A stretch of 64,000 bases of DNA from CAZCTO01 sp964501725 (GCA_964501725.1 CAZCTO010000013.1:1-64000); one strand, 5' to 3'; numbered from the stretch's first letter, positions 19,001 through 28,577 are shown. Made by a program: numbers and translations. Notes: generated by a model not told the origin, from the letters alone.

Positions 19001-22000
19001 CCCGCAAGTTCCGGAATGAAAACGATTACCTTATACATTGACGGGGTGCCTTTTGGAGCGCCTGTTACAGTTAGTAACGGGGAAGCAGCTATTACTATTC
19101 CGTCAGGCTTAATCCCCGAACTATCTTCAAGCAGCATGTTGATTTCGGCAGTCGCGACGGATAGTGTCGGTAACACGACTGCGATTCCGGTTTTCCCGAC
19201 GGACATCAGTGGTTCACTTCCCTCCGATCAATTAACGCTCGAAAATATAAAACCAAGCGCAGAAATTGAGCCATCGGCGTCTGAATATACCGACGCATCA
19301 GGTAAAGTGTGGTATTCCGATAACGCAACACTGACGATCAATGTTGCTGACAAAAATTCCGGAATACATTCGGTGGCGATTGACGTCAATGGACATCAGA
19401 TTGATACGGATCTAAATGGCAAGGTCATCAATACAAATTATGACACCATGACAGATTCGGATGTGTATAGTGTTGTTACTGACCCAGCGTTTCGGGATCC
19501 CGATGACGGTTCCTTTACGATTGTAGTCCGAGTTGAGGATAACGCGGGTAATATTTTTGAGACAGAGAAAGTAATATATCAAGATAACGGGGTACCGTAT
19601 GTGGAAGGTTTCTATTTCACACCGGCAGAGAAAGATGGCATGGACGGCTCTGTTGCAGCGGTTGAGGCGACGGATTACGGATACTTTTTTTCGGAAGATA
19701 CCACGGTGACGGTATACACCGGCGACTCTCAACCGTCGTGCGGAATTCAATCCATTTCGTATTATACGGTTGATGTAAACGGCGGGAAAAGCGCCGAGAG
19801 CATTATGAACACGATTGATGACGAGATTTCATTTGAGATTCCGGCTAACTTCAAGGGAAAAATATATACAAAAGCGACCGATAACGTCGGGAATACTCCG
19901 GACGCATTTTCATCGCCGTCAGGCACCATCGTTGAGCCACCGGACAAACATCTCGAGGAGACGCATATCACTTTCGATAGGGCTCAGACAACCTTAAGAG
20001 ATATAAATGGATTAGATCTTTATTCGGGAGATACCGATGTATTATTGACCGTGAACGATGCATATTCCGGATTGTATAAAGTGGAGTGGTCGGTCATTGC
20101 TCCCTATGATACCGGCAACAATCAAAGTGGTGTGATTGAAATCGATAACGAGGCATCCTTTGCCGGAAACGGGGAGGCAAGCGGTTGGACGATAACGAAG
20201 ACGGACGAGAACCTGGCAACCCAAATATCCAAAACGCTCAAAATAAATAATAACAGCAACGCAATCCTTATCCAGGTTCGAATAACAGATCGAGCGGGAA
20301 ACGTATCTGAGGAAACGATTTCATTTAGTATCGATAAAACAATCCCGACAATTCAGGTCACCTATGACAATAACTCACCTGACGCCCAATTCTCGAGCTT
20401 TTATAGTTCCGACAGAACGGCGACGATTACCATAACAGAACGCAATTTCTCGCCCGAGAACGCTGCGATTGTCATTTCCAGTTCCAGTAAAGGGATTCCC
20501 GCGGTGTCCTCCTGGACGACCTCGAATAATCTGTCCAATCCCGATCTGACGACGCATACAGCCACTATTCGGTATGAAACAGATGGGGAGTACACATTCG
20601 ATATCAGCGTTAAAGATCTGGCGGGAAATCTTTCAAATGCGTTTCCGCGACAGACCTTTACCATTGACAAGACCCCCCCTACTGTTACCATCTCTTACGA
20701 TAACAACGACGTGCTTAACGGAAACTACTATAAAGCACGGAGAACGGCGACGATAACCGTTGTTGACAGAAATTTTGAGGCCGGACGGATTCAAATTGCA
20801 GGCGTGGCGACAGACGGTGGAGTGACTCAGTCGTTTCCCGCAACAAGCGGATGGTCATCTTCCGGAGATACACACACCGCAACAATACATTTTTCATCGG
20901 ACGGAATATATCGATTTGGGATCACGGGGCAGGATCGAGCGGGCAATAGCATGAGTGAATTTAAGCAAGGGAGTTTTGTTGTTGACACCAAAGCTCCGAT
21001 CATCTCTATTGCCGGTGTAGAAGACCGATCAGCCAATAACGGTGTCGTCATTCCGATTATTTCTCTCTCAGACATCAATTACAACAGTCAAAAAGTCACC
21101 ATGCTCTTATCCGGAGCCAATGTGGGCTCAGTGACTCCAAGCGTAAACATGAGCGCACAGCCAAATGGCGAGATCTTTACCTTTGAAGATTTCGATTATA
21201 AAAAAGATGTGGATGACATTTACACATTAGAAATCAGCGTGGTGGATTTTGCAGGGAACGCATCAAGCCAGGAGATTGTCTTTTCAGTCAACCGGTTCGG
21301 ATCGGTTTATACATTTGCTGACACGCTGAAATCAATTAAGGGCATTTATGTTCGCGACGAGATGGACGTGACTTTGACAGAAACCAATGTGGACACACTG
21401 ATACAAGAAACGAGAAAACTCAAGATCACGATAAACGGTGTACCGAAAGATCTCATTGAAGACATTGACTATACCGTTCAATTCATTGGCGGAGGCGGAG
21501 AGTGGAGCCAGTACATATATACAATTGACAAGAATTTGTTTGCCGGAGACGGTCTATATAGTGTGATGCTTTATTCTGTTGATCGCGCCGGAAATATCAA
21601 CGAGAACATCAACGAAGTGAAAGAAGCAGAGATTTCGTTCGGAATAGACAAGACCCTGCCGGTCATCGTATCCGTAGACCTGGAGAGTAACAAGCAATAT
21701 CCGGTTGATGTTAAGTCAGCATCATTTTCAATCAAGGATAACCTGGAACTCAGAAGCGTTAGCGTGTATCTTAACGGCCAAGCGATTGAGCCGCTATTGG
21801 ACGGAGAAAATTATACATTTACTATTCCATCCTCCAACACGACACAAAGCGTGAAAGTAATCGCTATTGATGCGGCGGGAAATGAACACGTCATTGAAAT
21901 AAGCAATATTCTTGTAACTACTAACTTATTTTACCGCTGGTATAACAACACGACCTTGTTTGTTGGATCTCTTCTGGGCGTCGGCTTCCTGGCGTCGGGC

Positions 22001-22051
22001 ACAGTGTTGTTGATTGTTTTAAAACGCCGGAGAAAAGGTAGCGCAAGATAA
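16091..22051 (+). CDS. Giant surface protein with InlB-like and Ig-like repeats, C-terminal anchor
   Basis: About 1986 residues. The ATG at 16091 has GGAG at good spacing; ATG 16088 is the alternative. A hydrophobic export segment lies at about 14-38. Next come two units built of a carboxypeptidase-regulatory-like fold (YTVSGTLVDEKGNP) and a divergent InlB B-repeat (ANGSISPENGSVLY, ANGTVVATPGTVNY). Numerous Ig-like domains follow, with PPTI/PPTV starts and repeated TATITV-x-RNF segments. The C-terminus is a membrane helix and KRRRKG, without an LPXTG motif. It is thus a type I membrane protein with a very long extracellular rod, probably crossing the cell wall. Placed between the kinase group and essC, it may be an envelope component or adhesin of the T7SS. 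That role is inference. Confidence 0.85.
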   Translation: MKTLKSEMLRKRIAAIIVGIMLISVFANYWTMVVVAAPVTPFTVKIPSGIRGSSIDAVLTNTVDSSDKRTVRMTGGSATFTDFVDDANSYSLSITGMIGYEDYALSTMPLENGEYTVLQGDLGALPQYTVSGTLVDEKGNPYTTNAIVSYTGYDTGSASLKNGYFTFDIYGGQDYTMSISAADVQYGEIDLGTVNVTADRNFGEQKLAIRSFLIQTTTGANGSISPENGSVLYNQDQTVSITANANYRIASLTVDGVTVTGAVGLSTYLRSFNDVKDMHSVSATFAPNTGADNHETYTVTLPDGLDYENAQVTMKDSSNALIARTQSVTNDNEVVFYDFADSNKNYTITISGVPGYKDYTTNQFKPVSNEFSINLNQFVARQTYTVSGRLCYDYWNPLSGKAQVELGGATSEIQIFGNGYFSFTVYEGQNYKITFTSSDNKYEKKIYENQQFTANHNYGDVQLKIKSFAITTFSGANGTVVATPGTVNYSGTSEVAITANQYYQIAKLIVDGVVISEAAGQKAYTKTFNNMQSTHTVSATFVPEQHKITVEVGANGAVTWDPDNIFSKTAGYAIVNAGANPSFKAIANENWHIVSITDTKDNVTTNVDITPAWNAPKEYTHSLMNLDKDHTIVVNFEIDQCSVEIKTEWWSSSGDKKSEDIDTDSCAYGTEYAVISQPDEGYYFNQATFQFDGEAAQPFLLEDTGDSYGKTFSVQKNLKIVIAYKEGEPLPGAATQYFELLKDNKYLIRTDTINGMPVYVFRKEGWVVIAPKSPYVRIAINQTRAGNIIFNESTNIFSTMMVTEQEYTPGQHATWYSIPLYPIQIIIDKDSPVVADIATPPWSASETIISGTVSDTQPSSGLSRVVWSTSPLEEASVLSETVNIVDIDAAGGYSFTVTGEQNQKYYVYAIDAADNVSTAKEVQVRIDQTPPTITGFSISGTQDPQNLRSMLFGTYSNQPVILKITGSDSGPASSGMKTITLYIDGVPFGAPVTVSNGEAAITIPSGLIPELSSSSMLISAVATDSVGNTTAIPVFPTDISGSLPSDQLTLENIKPSAEIEPSASEYTDASGKVWYSDNATLTINVADKNSGIHSVAIDVNGHQIDTDLNGKVINTNYDTMTDSDVYSVVTDPAFRDPDDGSFTIVVRVEDNAGNIFETEKVIYQDNGVPYVEGFYFTPAEKDGMDGSVAAVEATDYGYFFSEDTTVTVYTGDSQPSCGIQSISYYTVDVNGGKSAESIMNTIDDEISFEIPANFKGKIYTKATDNVGNTPDAFSSPSGTIVEPPDKHLEETHITFDRAQTTLRDINGLDLYSGDTDVLLTVNDAYSGLYKVEWSVIAPYDTGNNQSGVIEIDNEASFAGNGEASGWTITKTDENLATQISKTLKINNNSNAILIQVRITDRAGNVSEETISFSIDKTIPTIQVTYDNNSPDAQFSSFYSSDRTATITITERNFSPENAAIVISSSSKGIPAVSSWTTSNNLSNPDLTTHTATIRYETDGEYTFDISVKDLAGNLSNAFPRQTFTIDKTPPTVTISYDNNDVLNGNYYKARRTATITVVDRNFEAGRIQIAGVATDGGVTQSFPATSGWSSSGDTHTATIHFSSDGIYRFGITGQDRAGNSMSEFKQGSFVVDTKAPIISIAGVEDRSANNGVVIPIISLSDINYNSQKVTMLLSGANVGSVTPSVNMSAQPNGEIFTFEDFDYKKDVDDIYTLEISVVDFAGNASSQEIVFSVNRFGSVYTFADTLKSIKGIYVRDEMDVTLTETNVDTLIQETRKLKITINGVPKDLIEDIDYTVQFIGGGGEWSQYIYTIDKNLFAGDGLYSVMLYSVDRAGNINENINEVKEAEISFGIDKTLPVIVSVDLESNKQYPVDVKSASFSIKDNLELRSVSVYLNGQAIEPLLDGENYTFTIPSSNTTQSVKVIAIDAAGNEHVIEISNILVTTNLFYRWYNNTTLFVGSLLGVGFLASGTVLLIVLKRRRKGSAR

Positions 22052-22192
22052 ATTCATTTATTTGAATAGTCATGCGTGAAACTGAATCAATACGCACAAC
22101 AAAAGGGCATAAACCCTGATTGACAAAAATCAATGCCATTCACTAGTCCGCAAAGGAATATTGCGATCTTGTCAGATAAGGAGAAAGTTTAA

Positions 22193-22861
22193 ATGAAAAA
22201 ACTACTGTCGGTTATCTTGAGCGTGCTGTTTATCTTTTCTGCTTCGGCGGTGTCTGCGGAGGAGACAACGGAGACGACTGTAAGGACATTCAACGTGCGC
22301 TTTTGGGCGTATGATCCTATAAGGGATCTCGAGTATGTACTAAAAGAGGAATGGGTTCCATACGGAGGCGCCGCGACAGCACCGACAAATCCACCTAAAC
22401 TAGACGGATGGGTGTTTGACCATTGGCATCAAGACTTTTCATATGTAACAAAGGATTTGAATATAGACGCCATCTATAAAGAGATAACGCCCACACCCAT
22501 TCCGCCGACTGCGACTCCGAAGCCGACGGCAAAACCAACGACGCCGACAGAGCCGTCATCGACAACAATTCCAACAACGATTGCTACGGAGTCAACGGCA
22601 ACAACAATAACTGAGACATCCGTCGAGCCAACGCCGACCATCGAGCCAACGGAAACCACGGTTTCCGAAACCACAGCTTCAGTGCCGGAGCCAACAAAGG
22701 CTTCCGACGAAGCCGGTGAGAGCGGAAAAACCGATCCCGAATCTGAGACGGAATTTGATCCGACACTCTGGATATGGATCGGAGTAATCGGAGCCATCGC
22801 CGCCGGCGGTATAATCGTATTCTTTGTTCTGAAACGACGAAAAGGAAGCAAGGGTGCATAA
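22193..22861 (+). CDS. Small anchored surface protein with InlB-like domain and Thr/Pro stalk
   Basis: A 222-residue protein. A signal peptide ends near SAVSA (about 22). One InlB/Flg_new-like beta unit follows (FNVRFWAYDPIRDLEYVLKE to GWVFDHWHQDF), then a stalk of about 85 residues dominated by T, P, S and E. A membrane helix at about 190-214 and the basic tail KRRKGSKG end the protein. Its C-terminus closely resembles that of the giant protein upstream, so the two likely form a set of cell-surface components. GATAAGGAG precedes the ATG. No catalytic motif was seen. Confidence 0.85.
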   Translation: MKKLLSVILSVLFIFSASAVSAEETTETTVRTFNVRFWAYDPIRDLEYVLKEEWVPYGGAATAPTNPPKLDGWVFDHWHQDFSYVTKDLNIDAIYKEITPTPIPPTATPKPTAKPTTPTEPSSTTIPTTIATESTATTITETSVEPTPTIEPTETTVSETTASVPEPTKASDEAGESGKTDPESETEFDPTLWIWIGVIGAIAAGGIIVFFVLKRRKGSKGA

Positions 22862-22970
22862 TTGTGCATCCGGAAATGGTGTGTTATCTGAGAGCATTTG
22901 GACCATAATAATCAATTTGATCAAGATGAACAAAGCAGCTTGCCTTTTCTTGATTATTACCCTATAATTC

Positions 22971-23001
22971 GGTAAAAGCCTTAGAATAAAAGGCTTTTAC
23001 C
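22971..23001 (+). promoter_or_regulatory. 12-bp hairpin in the leader of essC
   Basis: GGTAAAAGCCTT (22971-22982) and AAGGCTTTTACC (22990-23001) form a perfect stem with a seven-base loop. There is no T-tract on the plus strand afterwards (the following bases are AAATAAAAAG), so it is not a classical terminator. An attenuator or mRNA-stability element ahead of essC is more likely. Confidence 0.5.
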
Positions 23002-23030
23002 AAATAAAAAGAAGTTGACGTAAGGAAGCT

Positions 23031-26000
23031 ATGATTGTAACCCTAATTGCAAAAAATAAGATTGATTCGCTTACTCTTCCCGAAAAGGTAAGAGGTCAAT
23101 TCTGGTTGCAATGGGATCGGGATGGACATTTTGAGAAGCTGATCAGTATTGAGGCGCTCGACGGAGGATGGGTTCTTAAGTCGAATCGAAAAGTCCGCGT
23201 CATCAATGACAGCGGTCAACCGGTTCGAAGTTCAGGCATTGAGCCTCTGAGAATTTACCTGCTTCAAATTGAAAATAGTGATGAGAGAGTGGTTGTTTTT
23301 ACTGAAGCAAGCACGATAGACCGGCAGAAATATACCAAATATGTACTGGATCGGAACGATGAGGTTTCTATCGGTCGTGATTCTCAAAATGATATCGTTG
23401 TCGCAAATCAGTTTATTTCGAGCAAACACGCACAGCTTGCTTTTCGAGAAGGCAAGTGGTCAATATACGATAACAACAGTACGAATGGAACTTTTGTTAA
23501 TGGAGAGCGAATTAAATCGAAAAACCTGGACTTCGGTGATGTTGTTTGGTTAATGGGTTTTAAGCTTGTCATCGGCAATTTCTTCATTGCAATTAACAAT
23601 CCCGATAATAACGTTAAGCTTCTTACGGACTTGTTAAGCCCTTATGTGAGCCAAAGCGTTGAGAAAAAGACAGATGAGGATGAGCAAGAGGAAGCTGAAG
23701 CTTTGCCGATTGATTACTTCTATCGGTCGCCTCGATTTAAGAGAGACATTGACAAGCCGATTATCAAGATTGATTCACCGCCACAGAATGCAATCGGAGA
23801 AGAGATCCCGTTTGTTTTGTTAATCGGTCCATCTATGACCATGGGAATGGCATCAATGACTACGGCCATTTTTGCAATCAATAACGCGATTTCCTCGGGA
23901 AATATAAAGGCAGCGTTGCCCTCCATTGTAATGTCCGGCAGTATGTTGCTGGGCACGGTCATGTGGCCGCTTGTATCGAAGAGGTATGAGAAGAAACGGA
24001 AAAGACGTAAAGAGGCTCTTCGACAGAAGAAATACAAGGAATACCTGGATCGCATTTCTATGAAGTTCAAAGAAGAATGCGAAAAGCAGGAGGAAATACT
24101 ACGGGAAAACTTCCCGATGATTCAAGACAGCGTGAGTCGCATCACTCATGTAGAAAGAAATCTCTGGGAGAGAGGGCTCGGCCAGAATGATTTTCTTGAA
24201 TTCCGCGTGGGTCTCGGGAGCAGAGAGCTGATCGCTGAGATTTCATATTCCGGTCGAAAGTTCACCATTGATGAAGACAACTTGCAAGAAGAACTCTATT
24301 CCGTGTGTGAAACCCCCAAAATATTGAATGATGTCCCAATCACTTTTTCTTTATTTGAGGACTATGTCTCGGGTGTCATTGGAGATCGGAGAGCGATTAT
24401 TGAGTTTATAAAAGGACTCGTAATCCAAATATCTGCATTATATAGTTACGACGAAGTAAAACTGGTCTTTATCTACAGTAAAGCGGAAGAACGCGATTTC
24501 GAGTTTGCTAAATGGTTACCTCAGGTATGGAGTAATGACCGAAAATTTCGATTTATTTCAACAGATACAAACGAAGCCAAAGAAGTGTCTGCGAGTCTGG
24601 AGCGTGAACTGGTTGAACGATCGTTAATTAGTGACAACGAAATTGAGGAAGTTACGCCATACTACATTGTTGTCGCCTTGGACAAGGCGTTATCGGACAA
24701 GACGGATGTCCTGAAGCAAATATATGCAAAGAAGAAGAATCTTCATTTCAGCGTATTGAATTGCTACGATGAACTTAAGAATCTTCCCAAAGAGTGCACA
24801 ATGGTCATTGAGCTTGGGAATGATTCCGGTAAATTATTCGATAAGAACGATATCTCAGGCAAAGCAATTTCGTTTCTGCCCGATATCTTTTTGCCGACAG
24901 ATGCACATGAGCTCAGTGTGAAACTGGCGAACGTGCAGCTGGATGTGCGGGAAGGCTCATACATGCTTCCCAAAATGATGACTTTCCTGGAAATGTTCGG
25001 AGTCGGGAAAGTGGAGCATTTAAATGCACTGACGCGCTGGAAAGAAAATAATCCGACACAGTCGCTCCAGGCGGCGGTGGGTGTAGACACTTCCGGAGAG
25101 CTCTTCTCGCTGGACCTTCATGAGAAGTTTCACGGCCCGCATGGTCTGGTTGCCGGAATGACGGGTTCCGGAAAAAGCGAGTTTATCATTACGTATATTC
25201 TTTCCCTTGCAGTTAATTATCATCCCAATGAAGTTGCCTTTATTCTGATTGATTATAAAGGTGGCGGCATGGCTAAGTCATTTGAGAACCTGCCGCATAC
25301 GGCTGGAATAATTACCAATTTGGATGGGGCGTCTATTAAGAGATCACTGATTTCCATTCAAAGTGAGCTCAAGCGCAGGCAAGCACTTTTTGCAAAAGCA
25401 GGAAAAGACGTTGGCGTTAGCAACATTGATATATACAAGTATCAGCGACTGTTCCGTGAGGGGACAGTGGACGAACCGCTTCAGCACTTATTTATTATTT
25501 CGGACGAGTTTGCCGAGCTCAAGACTCAACAACCCGAGTTCATGACGCAGCTTGTCAGCGCAGCTCGTATCGGAAGAAGCCTTGGAGTTCATTTGATCCT
25601 GGCCACCCAAAAACCCGCAGGTGTCGTGGACGATCAAATATGGAGTAACAGTAAATTCCGAGTCTGCCTTAAGGTGCAAGAACGTGCGGATAGCATGGAT
25701 ATGCTGAAACGGCCCGATGCAGCCGGACTCACGGATACCGGTCGTTTCTATCTGCAGGTCGGTTATAACGAATTGTTTGAGATGGGGCAATCATCATGGG
25801 CGGGTGCACCGTATTACCCGTCTGACAAAGTTCTGGTTGAAAAAGACAATAGTGTTGTTGTGATTGATCGTAACGGCCGGCCCATTCGGGAAGCCAGAGT
25901 AGATAACAAAAAGAATCTCAATAAGAACCCTCAAAAACAACTTGATGTAATTACCGAATACCTCAGGACAATTGCCGAAGAAGAGAAAATAAAAATCCGC

Positions 26001-27635
26001 ACATTGTGGCTTGATCCGATACCGGCGTTTATTTTGCTGGATTCATTGAGAAAGAAGTTTCCTGCTGCAATTGAAAAGCCATATGTATTGAACCCGATTA
26101 TCGGAGAATATGATGACCCGGCAAGACAGCAACAATGTGTTTTGCGAGTGCCTCTTTCCGAAGAAGGCAATGTTGCGGTATTGGGCGTTGCCGGAAGTGG
26201 TAAAACAACATTCCTGAACACGCTGGTTTACTCGTTGATCACGAATCACTCTCCGGATGAAGTCAATATTTACCTCCTGGATTTTGCCTCAGAGACGCTG
26301 CGAGCCTTTGCAAAAGCGCCTCATGTCGGCGACGTTGTATTGTCCTTCGAGGCCGAGAAAATCAGCAATCTTTTCAAGATGTTAAAAAAAGAAATGGACA
26401 GACGCAAGAAGCTTTTTGCCGATTATGGAGGCGATTATGCGTCTTACTACAGTTCAACCGGGCAAAGCGTACCCTCCATAATTGTTGCGATTAATAATTA
26501 CGCAGCATTCACGGAAATATACCAGGAGAAGGAAGAAGCGGTGTCGTTTCTGACTCGAGAGGGAACCAAATACGGGATGTATTTTATCCTGACAGCGCCG
26601 GGAACAGGCGCGATTCGATTCCGGTTGCTACAAAACTTCAAGCAGATTTTTGTTCTTCAACTAAATGACGAGTCTGATTATTCAACCCTGCTTGGCAAAA
26701 CGGAAGGGCTGTATCCCTCAAAGCACAAGGGCCGGGGACTGGTGAAGCGCGACGGTTTGTATGAGTTCCAAATTGCGCACATAACAGAGGATAAAGTACC
26801 GTTTACCTTTATTCAAAAGCAAAGTGCTCAGGCAAATAGCGAGTGGGCGGGAATCAGCGCACTCAAGATACCCATTCTTCCGGAACAAGTTGATATTGAG
26901 TTCCTAATGGATTACGTGGAGCAAAGTAAATCAACCAGCTTCCCGATCGGTGTGGAGAAACACTCATTGCGCGTATATTCATATCCATTCGGAATGCAAT
27001 ATATCAATCAAGTCCTATCTGCCGGGCAGGAAAGTGCGACTTTTGCTTTTGATTACTCGCTGTTTTTATCGAAAGCGTACAATTTTAATGTTACTTTCTT
27101 TGACCCTCAGGAGGCTTTTCACGAGAAGGATTCCCAAACAATTGCATATCATTCCAAGAGCAAAGAGTTCGAGAAAGCAGTATCAGAACTTTTCGACCTT
27201 GTGCTATATAGAAATAACTTGTATAAAGACTCACTCGAGAAAAACGTAACTATCGAGCCCTTCGAGCAGAAAATTGTCGTCATTAATTCTGTTGTTGCAC
27301 TCAAGGGAGTTCTGTCCGACGAGAGCAAAGAGAAACTGAATCTCATACTGGAAAAGGGAAGTGTAAAGTATGCTATCACGTTGATCATTGCCGAACCGGC
27401 AAAGAATATTGCAAGCATCTCTTTTGACAAGTGGTACAAGCAGCATATATCTCCCGGCGACGGCATTTGGGTTGGCAACGGCATTTCTGAGCAGTATCAA
27501 CTGAAACCGACGAAAACAACTGCAGAGATGCGTGATGAAATGACTTACGGCTTTGGATTCGCGGTTCAAAAAGGAAAGGCAGTCAGTGTGAAATTGTTGA
27601 CATGCGAAAAAGGAGAGAGCGATGACGACGAGTAA
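23031..27635 (+). CDS. essC: T7SS motor ATPase EssC with FHA domain
   Basis: A 1534-residue FtsK/SpoIIIE-family ATPase, the core motor of Firmicutes T7SS. The N-terminus has a beta-rich FHA-like region. A conserved FHA domain follows at about 105-180, with GR at 115-116, SKH at 131-133 and NGT at 152-154, so phosphothreonine binding looks intact. Two membrane helices lie at about 261-283 and 296-315. ATPase domain 1 has Walker A GMTGSGKS (709-716) and Walker B ISDE (Asp825-Glu826). Domain 2 has GVAGSGKT (1052-1059). Domain 3 (about 1290-1534) shows no clear Walker A, consistent with the degenerate last domain of EssC. It overlaps the YukD-like gene by 14 bases. Confidence 0.95.
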   Translation: MIVTLIAKNKIDSLTLPEKVRGQFWLQWDRDGHFEKLISIEALDGGWVLKSNRKVRVINDSGQPVRSSGIEPLRIYLLQIENSDERVVVFTEASTIDRQKYTKYVLDRNDEVSIGRDSQNDIVVANQFISSKHAQLAFREGKWSIYDNNSTNGTFVNGERIKSKNLDFGDVVWLMGFKLVIGNFFIAINNPDNNVKLLTDLLSPYVSQSVEKKTDEDEQEEAEALPIDYFYRSPRFKRDIDKPIIKIDSPPQNAIGEEIPFVLLIGPSMTMGMASMTTAIFAINNAISSGNIKAALPSIVMSGSMLLGTVMWPLVSKRYEKKRKRRKEALRQKKYKEYLDRISMKFKEECEKQEEILRENFPMIQDSVSRITHVERNLWERGLGQNDFLEFRVGLGSRELIAEISYSGRKFTIDEDNLQEELYSVCETPKILNDVPITFSLFEDYVSGVIGDRRAIIEFIKGLVIQISALYSYDEVKLVFIYSKAEERDFEFAKWLPQVWSNDRKFRFISTDTNEAKEVSASLERELVERSLISDNEIEEVTPYYIVVALDKALSDKTDVLKQIYAKKKNLHFSVLNCYDELKNLPKECTMVIELGNDSGKLFDKNDISGKAISFLPDIFLPTDAHELSVKLANVQLDVREGSYMLPKMMTFLEMFGVGKVEHLNALTRWKENNPTQSLQAAVGVDTSGELFSLDLHEKFHGPHGLVAGMTGSGKSEFIITYILSLAVNYHPNEVAFILIDYKGGGMAKSFENLPHTAGIITNLDGASIKRSLISIQSELKRRQALFAKAGKDVGVSNIDIYKYQRLFREGTVDEPLQHLFIISDEFAELKTQQPEFMTQLVSAARIGRSLGVHLILATQKPAGVVDDQIWSNSKFRVCLKVQERADSMDMLKRPDAAGLTDTGRFYLQVGYNELFEMGQSSWAGAPYYPSDKVLVEKDNSVVVIDRNGRPIREARVDNKKNLNKNPQKQLDVITEYLRTIAEEEKIKIRTLWLDPIPAFILLDSLRKKFPAAIEKPYVLNPIIGEYDDPARQQQCVLRVPLSEEGNVAVLGVAGSGKTTFLNTLVYSLITNHSPDEVNIYLLDFASETLRAFAKAPHVGDVVLSFEAEKISNLFKMLKKEMDRRKKLFADYGGDYASYYSSTGQSVPSIIVAINNYAAFTEIYQEKEEAVSFLTREGTKYGMYFILTAPGTGAIRFRLLQNFKQIFVLQLNDESDYSTLLGKTEGLYPSKHKGRGLVKRDGLYEFQIAHITEDKVPFTFIQKQSAQANSEWAGISALKIPILPEQVDIEFLMDYVEQSKSTSFPIGVEKHSLRVYSYPFGMQYINQVLSAGQESATFAFDYSLFLSKAYNFNVTFFDPQEAFHEKDSQTIAYHSKSKEFEKAVSELFDLVLYRNNLYKDSLEKNVTIEPFEQKIVVINSVVALKGVLSDESKEKLNLILEKGSVKYAITLIIAEPAKNIASISFDKWYKQHISPGDGIWVGNGISEQYQLKPTKTTAEMRDEMTYGFGFAVQKGKAVSVKLLTCEKGESDDDE

Positions 27636-27879
27636 AGTACTGGTTGAATTGATACTCCCTGCGGCAAACAGCAAATTTGACATTTATATACCTCTTGATA
27701 GCAAGATGAGCGAAGTTAAGATGCTGGTAGCCGGAATTCTTGACGATCTCGCCAACGGAAAAATAAAGGCTGGTGAAAGCAGCGTGATTTGCAACGCGGA
27801 AAGCGGGTTTATTTATAATGTTAACATGACTATTGCCGATCTTGGAATCAAGAACGGCACAAGACTCATGTTGATATAA
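27622..27879 (+). CDS. YukD/EsaB-like ubiquitin-fold T7SS protein
   Basis: An 85-residue protein with the beta-grasp pattern of YukD/EsaB: an initial strand KVLVELILPAANSKFDIYIP, a helix SKMSEVKMLVAGILDDL and a final strand ending GTRLMLI. In Firmicutes T7SS loci EsaB is a small cytosolic regulator or accessory factor required for secretion. It is coupled to essC by a 14-base overlap and followed 23 bases later by the first WXG100 gene. The family assignment rests on length, fold pattern and position. Confidence 0.85.
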   Translation: MTTSKVLVELILPAANSKFDIYIPLDSKMSEVKMLVAGILDDLANGKIKAGESSVICNAESGFIYNVNMTIADLGIKNGTRLMLI

Positions 27880-27902
27880 ATTATTTTGAAAGGAGAACAG
27901 AC

Positions 27903-28205
27903 ATGGGAAAAGTAATTCGAGTCACACCGGAAGAACTCGAGACAGCATCAACAAAGTTGGGCGAATATTCTGAAACATATCTCCAGATTTCGAATCAACT
28001 TATGATGCAAGCAGAAACGATGAGTCAAGCTTGGGAGGGCGACGACAACATCGCTTTTGTAAATCAGATAAAAGGATTTACGGAAGAGCTTAAAATGATG
28101 TCCGACAAGATCAAGACGGCGAGCGATGTGCTTTTGCAGCAGAAGAACAACTATTCTACGCGTCAGCAGAACAACATCGATCAAGTGAAGCAACTGGCAA
28201 ATTAA
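27903..28205 (+). CDS. WXG100 protein (EsxA-like)
   Basis: A 100-residue helical hairpin protein with the central W-E-G turn (QAWEGDDN at about residues 41-48). It lacks a signal peptide, as usual for T7SS substrates. AAAGGAGAACAGAC precedes the ATG. It lies directly after essC and the YukD-like gene and 19 bases before a second WXG100 gene, so it probably forms a homo- or heterodimer that is secreted and may help activate the motor. Confidence 0.95.
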   Translation: MGKVIRVTPEELETASTKLGEYSETYLQISNQLMMQAETMSQAWEGDDNIAFVNQIKGFTEELKMMSDKIKTASDVLLQQKNNYSTRQQNNIDQVKQLAN

Positions 28206-28224
28206 GTAAAGGAGGGCTATATAA

Positions 28225-28530
28225 ATGGCCGGACAAATTCGAGTAAATACCGATCAAGTCGCACAGATTGCGTCAGATATTGACACGCTCAACAAGAAAC
28301 TTGATGAAGAACTAAAATTGAGCCAATCAACAATCAAAGCACTTTCAAGTACATGGGAAGGCGAAGCTTCAGAGGCAACTGTATCCGCATTTGAATCATT
28401 CGCAAGTAAGTATTTCCAGAATTACTATGACATCATCGACGGGTATGTCAAATTCTTGCGGACCAATGTTGACACAGGGTATTTTGATACTGAAACATCA
28501 AACGTTTCCCTATCCGATTCATTCAAATAG
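28225..28530 (+). CDS. WXG100 protein (EsxB-like)
   Basis: A 101-residue WXG100 protein with STWEGEASE at about 41-49. Its C-terminal tail contains GYFDTETS, matching the YxxxD/E export signal of T7SS substrates. It begins MAGQIRVNTDQVAQ, very similar to the WXG100 protein at 33463. A strong hairpin follows nine bases after its stop codon. Confidence 0.95.
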   Translation: MAGQIRVNTDQVAQIASDIDTLNKKLDEELKLSQSTIKALSSTWEGEASEATVSAFESFASKYFQNYYDIIDGYVKFLRTNVDTGYFDTETSNVSLSDSFK

Positions 28531-28538
28531 ATCTCTAT

Positions 28539-28577
28539 TGCACATGGGGCGACGGGCAGCTTGTCGCCCCGTGTGCA
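28539..28577 (+). terminator. Strong hairpin after the esx pair (partial terminator or processing site)
   Basis: The arms 28539-28553 and 28563-28577 pair over 15 bases with one G-U and a GC-rich core (GGGGCGAC/GTCGCCCC), loop of nine. No run of T follows (next bases GGATCTTCCCC), so termination would be incomplete. It could cap and stabilise the upstream esx message while lowering expression of the downstream effector genes. Confidence 0.55.
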
